Positions 52,159 to 61,228 of a DNA stretch of 64,000 nucleotides are shown here, piece after piece. Location of the stretch: the NCBI GenBank assembly GCA_029777945.1, contig JAKORG010000053.1, positions 1-64,000 on the forward strand, written 5' to 3'. Source of the stretch: Deltaproteobacteria bacterium. GTDB lineage: Bacteria; Desulfobacterota; Syntrophorhabdia; Syntrophorhabdales; Syntrophorhabdaceae. Each line of letters starts with the position of its first letter. Within the stretch, counting starts at the first letter, position 1. Made by a program: the position numbers and the translations under genes. Under the pieces are notes generated by a model. It ran no database searches. It saw nothing but the letters and a program-made list of their open reading frames with translations, and was not told where the DNA came from.

Positions 52159-53225
52159 TGGACAAGGGGACGTCCTTCAATTATTCAATAACTCCTCCAT
52201 TATCTGCAATCCCGTCTCTTCCACTATCTTCTTCCCCCTCGTTACCGCATAACTGATGGCAGAGGGCGTCATGCCGACAAGTCTTGCCACTTCCGTTACT
52301 GTGGCGTTCATATCATGGACGGCAATATGACATAAAAGGCTTCGGGCCTCAACATTTACCCTGCGGGTCAATTTTATAAAGGGCTGCGACTTTTGCAGCT
52401 ACATTTTCTATAGTGTGCCCCTTATTCTTAAGCGCTAATTTACGTTCATAATGCTCCTTTGCTTCTGTCAGGATTTTTAGAACAAAATTGCTGTCGCCCA
52501 GTATCCTCTGGTCTCCCTTTACCCTCTGTCTTTGATTTTTTATCTCCGACCAACCACCGAGACTTCTTTTTAGACCTCCTCCGGATAATTCGTCTTTTCT
52601 GCCCTGATGGATGCCGTCCTCTACATATGAACGATAGGCGCTTCTTGCATCTTCGATACTTTTTCCGAAGAAGCGCAATACATAATCTGTATCCTGCCAG
52701 GGTCTTTCTTTTTTGCCCAGTATGGCACTGTGTCCTGAGTAGGCAAAGCTGTCAAGTCCGGCGATGGTGGATACAATGTTGGCCCTGATTGGATTTAGAT
52801 GTATATAACGAACGAGTTGTACAAAATAGGTGTCTTCCTAACAGATTATTGATTTATAATAGTTTTGGAAAAGCTGGCCTGTTCTGTGATAACGACGATT
52901 GAAAGAGACGGCATATCCCGTAAGGAGCTTCCTCATCAGAAAGGCTATGCCCGAAGGGCCACTTCTTACAAGAAAGTGGGCATGGTTTGGCATCAATGCC
53001 CAGGCATAGCAGATTGTCTTCGTTTCCGTTAAAAGGGAGGCTAACCGGTTCAAAAGATCATCCCGATCTCTGTCATTCCGAAAAATGTTCCTTCTCTCTA
53101 TTCCCCTTATCATAATGTGATGCAGGGTACCAGAAATATCGAGTCTGGCCTGTCTTGGCATGATAGTTATGATAAAAAGGATGGTATTTTTTGTGTCAAT
53201 TGAAATATTGAAGGACGTCCCCTAG
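52159..53225 (-). mobile_element. REP-associated tyrosine transposase element (full-length, inactive)
   Basis: Ends: GGGGACGTCCTTCAATTATT at the left and TTGAAGGACGTCCCC at the right, an inverted repeat of about 15 bp. It contains one minus-strand transposase gene. It inserted into the hsdR gene of the type I RM operon and truncated it. Its deleted relative is at 48309-48612, in the same orientation, so the two copies bracket three secreted-protein genes. Confidence 0.8.
52177..53161 (-). pseudogene. REP-associated tyrosine transposase (Y1_Tnp) with one stop and one frameshift
   Basis: From ATG 53161: MPRQARLDISGTLHHIMIRG, the HUH-type WALMPNHAHFLVR and FNRRYHRTGQLFQNYYKS. Then TAG replaces a usual Glu (CEED context), and the same frame continues YFVQLVRYIHLNPIRANIVS and DTDYVLRFFGKSIEDARSAY to about 52350, where a frameshift leads to the C-terminal helix-turn-helix (ARLVGMTPSAISYAVTRG). 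IS200/IS605 superfamily, single-strand transposition. Inactive as it stands. Confidence 0.85.
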
Positions 53226-53637
53226 TCCTCTGATATTCAACTTTAAACTGGTTTGCAACAAGGAATTCATTATTTTCTATGTTTTCAAAATCCACTATTC
53301 TTACAATCCTTGTTTTTTCTTCTCTGCCTTCTCTAAAAGTCAGTTTTACACCATTTGTCAAAAGCTCATAAAATATCTTTCCTTTCATAATAAAATCAGG
53401 ATGGTCAAATTCAATCACTTTTTTATAAACTTCTTCAGCAAGATTATCTGTAAGCCACGGATTTATTTTCTTTATTGATTTAATAAACATTCTTTTTAAA
53501 ACACAATGCCGGTAAGATTCCCTTTCTCCGTTATCAGGTATAAGTTCTGAACCGTGGATGTAAGAATAGCCGTTTTCTCTAAACCAATTTATTGCTGGTT
53601 GTTCTACAAGATAGTCTTCAGTGACATGCGCTATCAT
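53167..53637 (-). pseudogene. hsdR: Type I restriction subunit hsdR, N-terminal fragment
   Basis: 156 codons. The HsdR N-terminal nuclease region is clear: TEDYLVEQPAINWFRENGYS, WLTDNLAEEVYKKVIEFDHP and ENNEFLVANQFKVEYQ. At about 53222 the frame runs into the transposase element and ends with element-encoded residues. The helicase and C-terminal parts (some 800 residues) are missing, so restriction is lost. Confidence 0.85.
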
Positions 53638-53694
53638 ATCTCCTCCACCTTTAATTTTCTGAAGACAAGATTTGGTAACTCAATATCCCTTTTG

Positions 53695-53937
53695 TTATCT
53701 TTTAGAAGCTTCAAGAATGGTTATTCCCACTAATTCATCATCTTTATATCTAAACAGTATTCCATCTTTCGTCATTTCTGTATCAGTTGCTTTTTGTGGT
53801 CGCCGAAAACTTATATATAAGACATCTGCTGTTTCGTCGTAGTCTATCCACATCTTTTTCTGAGGGAGTCTTAAGAAGGAAGAAACGGCTTTAAACAATT
53901 CATTAATTGATTCCTGTTTTAAGATTTCTTTTGCCAT
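53695..53937 (-). CDS. DUF2283 family protein, probable antitoxin
   Basis: 80 aa. The core KMWIDYDETADVLYISFRRP and GILFRYKDDELVGITILEAS is DUF2283. It overlaps the preceding gene by 19 bases. Small DUF2283 proteins commonly partner with small nuclease-like toxins, and the neighbour fits. Both lie inside the hsd operon between hsdS and hsdR. Confidence 0.75.
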   Translation of the reverse strand: MAKEILKQESINELFKAVSSFLRLPQKKMWIDYDETADVLYISFRRPQKATDTEMTKDGILFRYKDDELVGITILEASKR

Positions 53938-54224
53938 ATTATCACCTCTTCTTTTAATTTTATTTTACTTGTGAAATAGGCTGTTATGATAAATCCATCT
54001 TCTTTGCTTAGCTCTTTGTATATTACCGCCAGAAATTTGTTATCTATTTTTTTCAATGCTATAAGAGCTCCTTTGTATCCCTCTATAATAATATCAGGGT
54101 CTTCAATTGTGTTTAAAACCTCTTCATAGTATCCTGCCACCTCATCATGGTTTTCCACAATATGAATCCATCTTTCTTCGGTAAGCCTTATGGGAACATT
54201 ATTTTTAGATTTTACAATATCCAT
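53919..54224 (-). CDS. Small PBECR/RelE-like putative toxin
   Basis: 101 aa. VPIRLTEERWIHIVENHDEV with later TIEDPDIIIEG and YFTSKIKLKEEVIIW matches the pattern of phage-type barnase/EndoU/ColicinE5-D/RelE-like nucleases (R..ERW.HI...H). Paired with the DUF2283 gene. The order toxin then antitoxin is inferred. An RNase activity is unproven. Confidence 0.6.
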   Translation of the reverse strand: MDIVKSKNNVPIRLTEERWIHIVENHDEVAGYYEEVLNTIEDPDIIIEGYKGALIALKKIDNKFLAVIYKELSKEDGFIITAYFTSKIKLKEEVIIWQKKS

Positions 54225-54227
54225 ATA

Positions 54228-55580
54228 CTATATTTCCTCCACTCTTAATTTTCCAAAAACAAGCAAAGGTAGAAATGTATCCCTGATTTTACGAAGTGTC
54301 ATTATTTGTTTTTGATTGAGGATGATTTTTTGAAATAGAGGTTCAACCAGGGAGTGGAATTGTTGTAGGATGGGGGATGGAGGTAAAGCGATAGAATAAT
54401 TTATTTTAAAATGTGGTAGATCGAAACCCCATTCGCCTGTTCCTGTATGAAATGATTGAGCGAGTTCCTGCTGATATAATCTGAATGTTAAATAAAGAAG
54501 AAATTTCATTATATTATCTTTTGGATTAATTTTAGTTAGATGATGAGAAAATACGCCATCAGATTTTGAATACTCAGTCGGGAAAATAACAAAAGCCGGT
54601 GTTCCCAACAATCTTCCTGTTTTAGTCTGTTCAGTATTTGCAAATATTATATCGCCCTCGCTTAATAAATGCTGTTTTTTTATTCTTTCGCTTTTAATCC
54701 AAACATACTCCGTTTTAAAACCACCACCTTCAATTATGTTGTTCAAAGTTATAAAAATAAAACTTTCATGATGAGGCTCGCTGAACTTCTCGCTTCCTCT
54801 ATAGGATATTCCATTTTTAAAATCCGCTACTTCACCAATTCTCATCACCGCCCATCCCTTTGGTATTTCCTTCCCCAATTCCTCATTATACACAAACTCT
54901 CCATCCTTAAACGGCTCAAAATCAACAAACCAACTTTTGAAAATTGCCATTGCTGTTTTCTCAAGAATTTCATTTTGCTTTTTCTTATTTTCTGTTAAAT
55001 CGTCAAACCAGGATAAGACAATGGCAATGCGGGATTGCTCGGGAAGGGGGGGACAGAATACTAAAATATTATCTTGAATAGATTTATTAATTCCGCCCTG
55101 TGCACTTCCAGAAATTGAACTTTCAATTTGTTGTTGTCCTGTTTCTGAAAACAAAAAATAATATAAAAATCTTGAGTCAACCTTAGAGATATCGGATTTA
55201 AGCAAAAATACATGTTCATTAACCATTGCTTTACCTTCTGAAATTTCACAAATATAAGCAAGTTTTCCTATCGTTGCTCCATCTTTTACTAACAAAATAT
55301 CTCCTGTTCCCATTTTCCCTTTTTTCAAATTATTATAAAAATTTTCTTCAAACCTTAAACAATTTTTAAGTTCCAAACTCCCATCCCAATTTATATTTTC
55401 ACCACCAATATTTAAAATTCCGTTTGGATTATGAGCTAAAACTCCACCTTTAGGTCTATTACCACTTTCTAAACTTCTCAAAACATCTTTTAATCTTCCA
55501 ACCTCCCAAACCCCCGGTATCTCCCCAATTTCTGTTTCCTTAAATTCAGTTTCCCATCGGAATTTCATTTTATTTCCCAC
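54228..55580 (-). CDS. hsdS: Type I restriction-modification specificity subunit
   Basis: 450 aa. Two target-recognition domains in tandem, opening WEVGRLKDVLRSLESGNRPK and, after the central conserved helix (LTENKKKQNEILEKTAMAIF KSWF region), GWAVMRIGEVADFKNGISYR; a second conserved helix closes the protein (KIILNQKQIMTLRKIRDTFL). Full length and intact, although hsdM and hsdR on either side are broken. It overlaps the hsdM remnant by 16 bases. Confidence 0.9.
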   Translation of the reverse strand: MGNKMKFRWETEFKETEIGEIPGVWEVGRLKDVLRSLESGNRPKGGVLAHNPNGILNIGGENINWDGSLELKNCLRFEENFYNNLKKGKMGTGDILLVKDGATIGKLAYICEISEGKAMVNEHVFLLKSDISKVDSRFLYYFLFSETGQQQIESSISGSAQGGINKSIQDNILVFCPPLPEQSRIAIVLSWFDDLTENKKKQNEILEKTAMAIFKSWFVDFEPFKDGEFVYNEELGKEIPKGWAVMRIGEVADFKNGISYRGSEKFSEPHHESFIFITLNNIIEGGGFKTEYVWIKSERIKKQHLLSEGDIIFANTEQTKTGRLLGTPAFVIFPTEYSKSDGVFSHHLTKINPKDNIMKFLLYLTFRLYQQELAQSFHTGTGEWGFDLPHFKINYSIALPPSPILQQFHSLVEPLFQKIILNQKQIMTLRKIRDTFLPLLVFGKLRVEEI

Positions 55581-55873
55581 CCCAAACTCTTAAATACCTC
55601 TTTAACCCTCTCAGTCAATTCAGCCTCTTTCTTCAAAAGCTTTGCCATTTCCCTTGAATACTCTGCCATCTTTTCCTCAAAGGGTATATCTTCTTCATCT
55701 AACTTAATTCCTACATATCTTCCAGGTGTCAAAATATATCCATTCTTTGCAACCTCTTTAATCGTTGCAATCTTTGCAAATCCAACTTCGTTTATCTTTT
55801 CCTCTAAATCTCCTTTCTCAAACATCCTAAATTTTTCAACAATCTTTGCGATATGTTCTTCAGTATTGAATTT
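55565..55873 (-). pseudogene. hsdM: Type I methyltransferase hsdM, C-terminal fragment
   Basis: About 103 codons. FNTEEHIAKIVEKFR and the typical HsdM tail GFAKIATIKEVAKNGYILTP, GRYVGIKLDEEDIPFEEKMA. In-frame stop just upstream (TAA at 55874-55876) and no motif I or NPPF sequence precedes it, so the N-terminal methyltransferase core is gone. The internal ATG at 55825 gives an 86-aa ORF only. Confidence 0.82.
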
Positions 55874-55876
55874 TTA

Positions 55877-56121
55877 CGCACTACAAGTGCCATTGCCCTT
55901 ATCTTACCACTTTTTTCGAGTTATAAAAATGAAATATATGCAAAAGCGAACCGACCTGTATCACCGGGTTTTTCGTTTTTTGTGCAAAAGCTGTATTAAG
56001 CTAAATTCATTTTTTAAAAAGCTGGCCACAGTGGGAAAATTACCTTTTTATTATCTACAAAAAAACTGATATGTGAGAGTTTTCAATAAAGTCTTTGCTT
56101 TTGAATATATCTTAAAATATT
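55877..56121. other. Gene-poor end of the accessory region
   Basis: About 245 A/T-rich bases between the hsdM remnant and the next core gene. A 67-aa ORF (55866-56069) is present but has no ribosome site, family pattern or context. No second tmRNA end is visible. Confidence 0.5.
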
Positions 56122-56832
56122 TTAAATACTTGCAGTCAAAAAAGTGCCTATACCAATGGCACAACATGCCCCTGATTCCCCATAAAGCGCCGTTACAGTA
56201 TGATGCTTACGACCTTTATGGGTAATTTCACGGGCAACGATCACACACCGTTCCCCTATTGAGACACTTTTCAAAATTTCTGCCTGAAGTTCCCCAAGAA
56301 GAATTACTTCACCAACAGGTTCAGGAAAAGTAAAAGCCCCTGGACAATCAAGTATAGCCCATATAAATTCAGTAGATACGTATTTACTGTTTGACTTACT
56401 TGCAAGGGAAGCATCAGGAATCCACGGACAACCAATAAGATCGCTTCCTTCTATTGGCCCTGGGAAAATACGAAGACCATCACCTGGGCCACGATGTGGG
56501 CCACATACAAAACAGTCAGGAAACCAATGTGATATAAAGCCTCTATATTTCTCTGATGCTGCTTTTACCTCTTTGTAATCAGGACAAAGAGGTGGTTCGA
56601 ATGTAATTCTTGAAGGCCGAGCCACTGCTAAGACTGTATCACCTTCAACTAAAATAATACCCCAAGCCTTTTTTTGAATCTCTAATTCAGTATCAAGGGG
56701 AATCGGCTTAAGCAGTCGAACTATAGCGCCAGGGCTATCAATAAAACTTGCTAAAAGCCCGCATACATATCCACCATTTCCTGATGTGGAAGGCCCGCAA
56801 AATCGTTTATCTATTACAATTTTATTCTCCAA
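56122..56832 (-). CDS. Hotdog-fold thioesterase-like protein
   Basis: 236 aa. Opens RFCGPSTSGNGGYVCGLLAS and has a central FPDCFVCGPHRGPGDGLRIF, a signature of a family of two-hotdog proteins near acyl-CoA genes, then STEFIWAILDCPGAFTF. No catalytic triad can be assigned from sequence alone. It lies upstream-to-downstream of the oxoacid oxidoreductase operon on the same strand, 85 bases after the ACT protein, so a role in branched-acyl metabolism is possible. Confidence 0.65.
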   Translation of the reverse strand: MENKIVIDKRFCGPSTSGNGGYVCGLLASFIDSPGAIVRLLKPIPLDTELEIQKKAWGIILVEGDTVLAVARPSRITFEPPLCPDYKEVKAASEKYRGFISHWFPDCFVCGPHRGPGDGLRIFPGPIEGSDLIGCPWIPDASLASKSNSKYVSTEFIWAILDCPGAFTFPEPVGEVILLGELQAEILKSVSIGERCVIVAREITHKGRKHHTVTALYGESGACCAIGIGTFLTASI

Positions 56833-56916
56833 TGTGAAAAACCCTTAAAAAAAACTCTTTTTCTGTTTCCAGAATAAAAGCCATCATTGTATATCAAATG
56901 TTAATTAACCCCATTA

Positions 56917-57345
56917 CTAAATATTATACGCTTCTTTACCGAGCGTATGGATCCAGTTCTGCTGAAGAACCCTTTGTGCCTCCTCTGTCTTATCAACGCC
57001 AAGGATCACAATGGCATTATTACCGATTCTTCCCAGATGGGGATATAAATAATGGACATTTATACCTGCATTTTTTAAAGGTATAAGCACTGCATTTAGA
57101 CCTCCTGGATGATCAGGGGTCTCAACGGCTAAGACATCCGTTTCTTTTGGTGAATATTCGTTTGCTCTCATAATGTTTTTTGCCTTTTCAGGGTCATCTA
57201 CCACAAACCTTACCGTGCTTATATCAGATGTGTCTGCCACAGATATTGCCCTTATATTGACACCTTCTCTACCCAAAAGCTCACTTAATTTTGATAGGGC
57301 CCCTGGAACATTTTCAAGGCTTACTGATATCTGTTTTATAACCAT
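56917..57345 (-). CDS. ACT-domain protein
   Basis: 142 aa made of two ACT domains: VIKQISVSLENVPGALSKLS and ETPDHPGGLNAVLIPLKNAG, each with the Pro-Gly-x-L ligand loop. Such free-standing ACT proteins bind amino acids and follow oxoacid:ferredoxin oxidoreductase genes or phenylacetate-CoA ligase genes. It starts 9 bases after the gamma subunit, same operon. Confidence 0.88.
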   Translation of the reverse strand: MVIKQISVSLENVPGALSKLSELLGREGVNIRAISVADTSDISTVRFVVDDPEKAKNIMRANEYSPKETDVLAVETPDHPGGLNAVLIPLKNAGINVHYLYPHLGRIGNNAIVILGVDKTEEAQRVLQQNWIHTLGKEAYNI

Positions 57346-57353
57346 TTCCTAGC

Positions 57354-57893
57354 TCACTCCTTAATAAAATTATATCCCGTCTCAAGGGCATCTTTGTTTA
57401 GTTGTATCAGTTTTGATTTTCCTTCACCGAGTATTTCAGCGAGGTGGTCTATTAAAAAATCAAAGGACACGATGCTGGTCGCCTTTATAAATGCACCTAA
57501 CATGACCATATTGGCAACCTTAATTTGGCCCAATTTTTCTGCAAGCTCACTTGTGGGAACCGATATTATTTCTATATCTCCTCTTGCCGATGAAGTATTT
57601 ACAAGGGAAGAATTGACTAAGAGCAACCCCCCTGATTGCAAAATACTCTGGAACCTCACAAAAGATAGCTGATTCATGGCGACAACAAATTCAGGCTCAG
57701 AGGCTACAGGGGATGCAATCTCCTCATCTGATATAACCACAGTACAGTTCGCAGTGCCTCCTCTTACTTCTACACCATAAGATGGAAGATACGTAACATA
57801 TTTACCCTCATGCATGGCAGTATTTGCCAGTGTATAACCCATTGACAAAACACCCTGACCACCAAAACCTGAAAAAATAGTTTTAATAAGCAT
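57354..57893 (-). CDS. vorC: 2-oxoacid:ferredoxin oxidoreductase, gamma subunit
   Basis: 179 aa. IFSGFGGQGVLSMGYTLANT, SYGVEVRGGTANCTVVISDE and NMVMLGAFIKATSIV: the gamma domain (POR gamma) of KorC/VorC type. Together with the alpha and beta subunits it makes a CoA-acylating, ferredoxin-reducing enzyme that oxidises 2-oxoacids or runs in reverse. One base overlap with the beta gene. Confidence 0.9.
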   Translation of the reverse strand: MLIKTIFSGFGGQGVLSMGYTLANTAMHEGKYVTYLPSYGVEVRGGTANCTVVISDEEIASPVASEPEFVVAMNQLSFVRFQSILQSGGLLLVNSSLVNTSSARGDIEIISVPTSELAEKLGQIKVANMVMLGAFIKATSIVSFDFLIDHLAEILGEGKSKLIQLNKDALETGYNFIKE

Positions 57894-58630
57894 TATTTTA
57901 CCTCTTTAATCACACCCAGAGGGAATTGTTTTGTCATTACTTCATCTATCCACTTGAATGCCTCTAAAGGGCTCATCTTCCAGTTTGTTGGACATGGTGA
58001 CAAAATCTCCACAAGGGAAAACCCTGTTCTATTTAGCTGATGCTGAAATGCCTTTATTATGGCCTTTTTTGTCTTTTTTATATTAGCGGGGCTACTGACC
58101 GCTACCCTTTCGAGATAAGACGTGCCATCAAGCACAGAAAAGACCTCACATACCTTAACAGGATACCCTGCATTGACAGGATTTCTTCCCGAAGGTGTCG
58201 TTGTTGTTATTTGCTCCTTTAGGGTGGTAGGTGCCATCTGTCCACCTGTCATGCCGTAAACACCGTTATTTACAAATATAACTGTAATAAGTTCACCGCG
58301 GTTGGCAGCATGAAACCCCTCAGCTGTGCCAATGGCTGCAAGATCTCCGTCTCCCTGGTATGAAAAAATGAGATTTTCTGGCAAAACCCTTTTAATACCC
58401 GTTGCCACAGCAGCGCCTCTACCATGGGCAGATTCAAGGGTATCTATATCTAAGTAGTTATATATGAGCATGCCACAACCTGCAGGGGCAACACATATAG
58501 CCTTGCCTCTTAACCCCAACTCATCTATTACCTCTGCAATGATACGATTAATTATGCCATGACCACAACCAGGGCAGTAATGAAAATGGGTGTCTTTTAA
58601 TGCATTGGGGCGGGTATATATCTTTTTCAT
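57893..58630 (-). CDS. vorA: 2-oxoacid:ferredoxin oxidoreductase, beta subunit (TPP-binding)
   Basis: 245 aa. HFHYCPGCGHGIINRIIAE, the TPP motif YQGDGDLAAIGTAEGFHAAN with VNNGVYGMTGGQMAPTT. It binds thiamine diphosphate with the alpha subunit. Symbol by analogy with VorABCD; the substrate (branched-chain or 2-oxoglutarate) is not certain. Confidence 0.9.
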   Translation of the reverse strand: MKKIYTRPNALKDTHFHYCPGCGHGIINRIIAEVIDELGLRGKAICVAPAGCGMLIYNYLDIDTLESAHGRGAAVATGIKRVLPENLIFSYQGDGDLAAIGTAEGFHAANRGELITVIFVNNGVYGMTGGQMAPTTLKEQITTTTPSGRNPVNAGYPVKVCEVFSVLDGTSYLERVAVSSPANIKKTKKAIIKAFQHQLNRTGFSLVEILSPCPTNWKMSPLEAFKWIDEVMTKQFPLGVIKEVK

Positions 58631-59697
58631 GATTTTCTTACCTTCTGGCTCTTATAGTAATGCCTCGATATAATCCTTGCTATTTCAATGGGCGTGGGAA
58701 TTACACCGCCTGGCCTTCCATAGAAACTAATATGACCCCTTCCTTCAAGACTTAATTTCACATCCTCTACCATTTGACCTGTAGACATTTCAAACACAAA
58801 GAAATCGTTTATTGTCTTTGCAAGCTCCCTTATCTGTTTGTATGGAAAGGGCCAAAGTGTAATAGGTCTTAAAAGTCCAGCCTTTATACTTTCCTGTCTT
58901 AACCTCTTTATTGCACCTTTAGCAATCCTTGCTGCAATACCGTAAGCAATTACCACTAACTCTGCATCTTCTACAAGATATGTTTCATATCGAATTTCAT
59001 TGTTTTCAATCCTCTGAAACTTTCTGAAAAGCTTCCAGTTGTGTTCCTCTTCTTCTTTTGTATCAAAAAGAAGGGAGCGAACCATCCTTGATGGTCTATT
59101 TTCCGCCCCTGTGAGTATATAATCTTTTGGATAATCCTTTGTCTTCTTTATATGTTCGAACTCAACTGGCTCCATCATCTGGCCAAGCATACCATCCCCT
59201 AAAATGATAACGGGATTTCTATACATATCGGCGAGATCAAATGCAACGGGAACAATATCTGCAAGCTCTTGAACAGAAGATGGCGCAAGCACTATGGTTT
59301 TATAATCACCATGACCGCCACCTCTTGTGGCCTGCATATAATCTGACTGGGCAGGGGAGATATTGCCCATACCAGGACCACCTCTTACCATGTTTACAAT
59401 AACAGCAGGAAGTTCATCTGCTGCGAGATAGGATATCCCTTCCTGTTTTAAGCTAATGCCAGGGCTGCTTGAGGAGGTCATAGCCCTTGCACCAGCAACG
59501 CTTGCACCAAGAACCATATTAATTGCTGCAATCTCGCTCTCTGCCTGGATAAATATACCACCTGACTCTGGCATCCTCTTGGCCATATATTCTGTAAGTT
59601 CATTTTGCGGTGTAATGGGATAACCAAAATAGCATGTGCAACCTGAAAGTATTGCTGCCTCTCCAACGGCAGCATTTCCACTCATTAATCTTTTCAA
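58627..59697 (-). CDS. vorB: 2-oxoacid:ferredoxin oxidoreductase, alpha subunit (VorB-type)
   Basis: 356 aa from TTG 59697 (GAGGTG nine bases upstream; ATG 59685 is the alternative). SGCTCYFGYPITPQNELTEY, QAESEIAAINMVLGASVAG, TSSSSPGISLKQEGISYLAA, GGPGMGNISPAQSDYMQATR: the VorB/KorA signature. Overlaps its neighbours by 4 bases on each side. Confidence 0.92.
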   Translation of the reverse strand: MKRLMSGNAAVGEAAILSGCTCYFGYPITPQNELTEYMAKRMPESGGIFIQAESEIAAINMVLGASVAGARAMTSSSSPGISLKQEGISYLAADELPAVIVNMVRGGPGMGNISPAQSDYMQATRGGGHGDYKTIVLAPSSVQELADIVPVAFDLADMYRNPVIILGDGMLGQMMEPVEFEHIKKTKDYPKDYILTGAENRPSRMVRSLLFDTKEEEEHNWKLFRKFQRIENNEIRYETYLVEDAELVVIAYGIAARIAKGAIKRLRQESIKAGLLRPITLWPFPYKQIRELAKTINDFFVFEMSTGQMVEDVKLSLEGRGHISFYGRPGGVIPTPIEIARIISRHYYKSQKVRKS

Positions 59698-59900
59698 TTC
59701 TTATACACCTCTATGGCAACATCAGGGCAAACAAGGACGCAACTTATGCATCCTGTGCATTCTTTTTTCTCATCAAATGCAGCAACAAAATAGCCTTTCA
59801 TATTAAGCTTTTCGGATATAAAAAGCGCCTTTTTTGGACAAAATTCCACGCACAATGAACAGCCTTTACAACGCTCCTGGTCTATTTTGATTTCTATCAT
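59694..59900 (-). CDS. vorD: Ferredoxin subunit of the 2-oxoacid oxidoreductase
   Basis: 68 aa 2[4Fe-4S] ferredoxin: CKGCSLCVEFCPKKALF and CTGCISCVLVCPDVAIEVY. First gene of the vorDBAC-like operon; electrons pass from the alpha-beta pair through it. A short gap of about 100 bases upstream (59901-60007) shows nothing distinctive. Confidence 0.95.
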   Translation of the reverse strand: MIEIKIDQERCKGCSLCVEFCPKKALFISEKLNMKGYFVAAFDEKKECTGCISCVLVCPDVAIEVYKN

Positions 59901-60007
59901 TTCTGAATATCCACAACAGCTTAATTTATAAAATAAAACGCATATAGATATAACATTTAAGCCTGTTTGTCAAATTTTTAAAACGAATAATTGAATAATC
60001 AAGAGTT

Positions 60008-61228
60008 TCATTGTAAAACCTCTATAGGAACAAATTTAGTACCCTGTATGGCAGGATAAATACCTGCAGCAATGCCTATGAAAACACTTATAAAAATGGA
60101 AAGAAATATGTTTCCTATGTGCAAAAAGAACGGGAATCCACCTAAAAAGTCAACAATAACAGTGATAATGCATCCAACGAGAATACCAAAAATACCCCCT
60201 ATCATGGCAACGATCACAGATTCTGTTAGAAACTGAAATATAATATCCTTTTTTTTAGAACCCACAACCCTCCTTATACCGATTTCCATCTTTCTTTCTG
60301 CAACGGATAAAAGCATGATGGCGAATATACCAAGCCCACCTATTAGAAAGGATACTATGGACGCAATTATAGTAAGAACAGAAACGAGTCTTATGCCCTC
60401 TTCCCTTGTTTTTAAAATATCGTCCAGTGTAAATATGGAAAAATCATCCTTCTGTGTGTCTTTTAGATTATGAATCCTCCTCAAGAGGTTTCTTATCTTC
60501 TGTTTTATCTCACCAAGATTTACCCCATCTTCTGTTTGGAAATAGGCGCCCTTAATATAATCCACATTGCTGTATCTTCTCATAAAAGTATTCAAAGGTA
60601 TATAAACCTGGAGGTCCTGATCCTGGCCTGTAAAATCAACCCCCTTTTCATCTATAACACCTATTATTTCTGTTGGAACCCTATATATTAAAAGATATTT
60701 ACCGATAGGGTTTTCTGATTTAAAAAGATTATCGTATACCTTAAAACCCACCACTGCACTTTTTAATGTATCCTCGTTATCCTTATCTGTAAAAGGTTTA
60801 CCAACCATAAGCTCTATGTTTCTCACCGTGAAGATATTCGGTGTGGCACCCATTATACTTACCTTAAGGGTATTCTCTCTGTATCGTGCAGGATATGTGG
60901 TGTCGAAAAAAGGAACAGCCTCCTTTATCTCGGATAACCTTTCCTTTATTATCTTTATGTCTTCAAGTTTCAATGTCTTAGATTCTGCAAACTGTCTTGC
61001 CCCTCTTCCTGTTATAAATACAAGGCCTGACCTTAATATAATAAGATTTTTACCAAATCTACTTATTTCATTGTCTATCTTTAACTTCATACCGCTGCTT
61101 ATGTTTCCAAATGCAACAAGACTCATCACTGCAAATAGAATACCTAAAAGGGATAGTATCATCCTTGCTTTATGGATAACAAGATTTTGAAAGGCAATCT
61201 TTAGATAGAAATTAAAGGAATACATCAT
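60008..61228 (-). CDS. MacB-type ABC transporter permease (second)
   Basis: 406 aa. Membrane segment near 20-45, a periplasmic MacB_PCD domain (about 45-270), then three C-terminal membrane segments of the FtsX fold: ISFLIGGLGIFAIMLLSVAE, RKMEIGIRRVVGSKKKDIIF. Mechanotransmission-type transporter that pushes substrates from the periplasm. Overlaps the previous permease by 4 bases. Two separate permeases may form a heterodimer. Confidence 0.88.
   Translation of the reverse strand: MMYSFNFYLKIAFQNLVIHKARMILSLLGILFAVMSLVAFGNISSGMKLKIDNEISRFGKNLIILRSGLVFITGRGARQFAESKTLKLEDIKIIKERLSEIKEAVPFFDTTYPARYRENTLKVSIMGATPNIFTVRNIELMVGKPFTDKDNEDTLKSAVVGFKVYDNLFKSENPIGKYLLIYRVPTEIIGVIDEKGVDFTGQDQDLQVYIPLNTFMRRYSNVDYIKGAYFQTEDGVNLGEIKQKIRNLLRRIHNLKDTQKDDFSIFTLDDILKTREEGIRLVSVLTIIASIVSFLIGGLGIFAIMLLSVAERKMEIGIRRVVGSKKKDIIFQFLTESVIVAMIGGIFGILVGCIITVIVDFLGGFPFFLHIGNIFLSIFISVFIGIAAGIYPAIQGTKFVPIEVLQ

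Noticed and set aside
55866-56069. 67-aa plus-strand ORF near the island end
   Set aside because: No ribosome site, no family pattern and A/T-rich composition; treated as non-coding.
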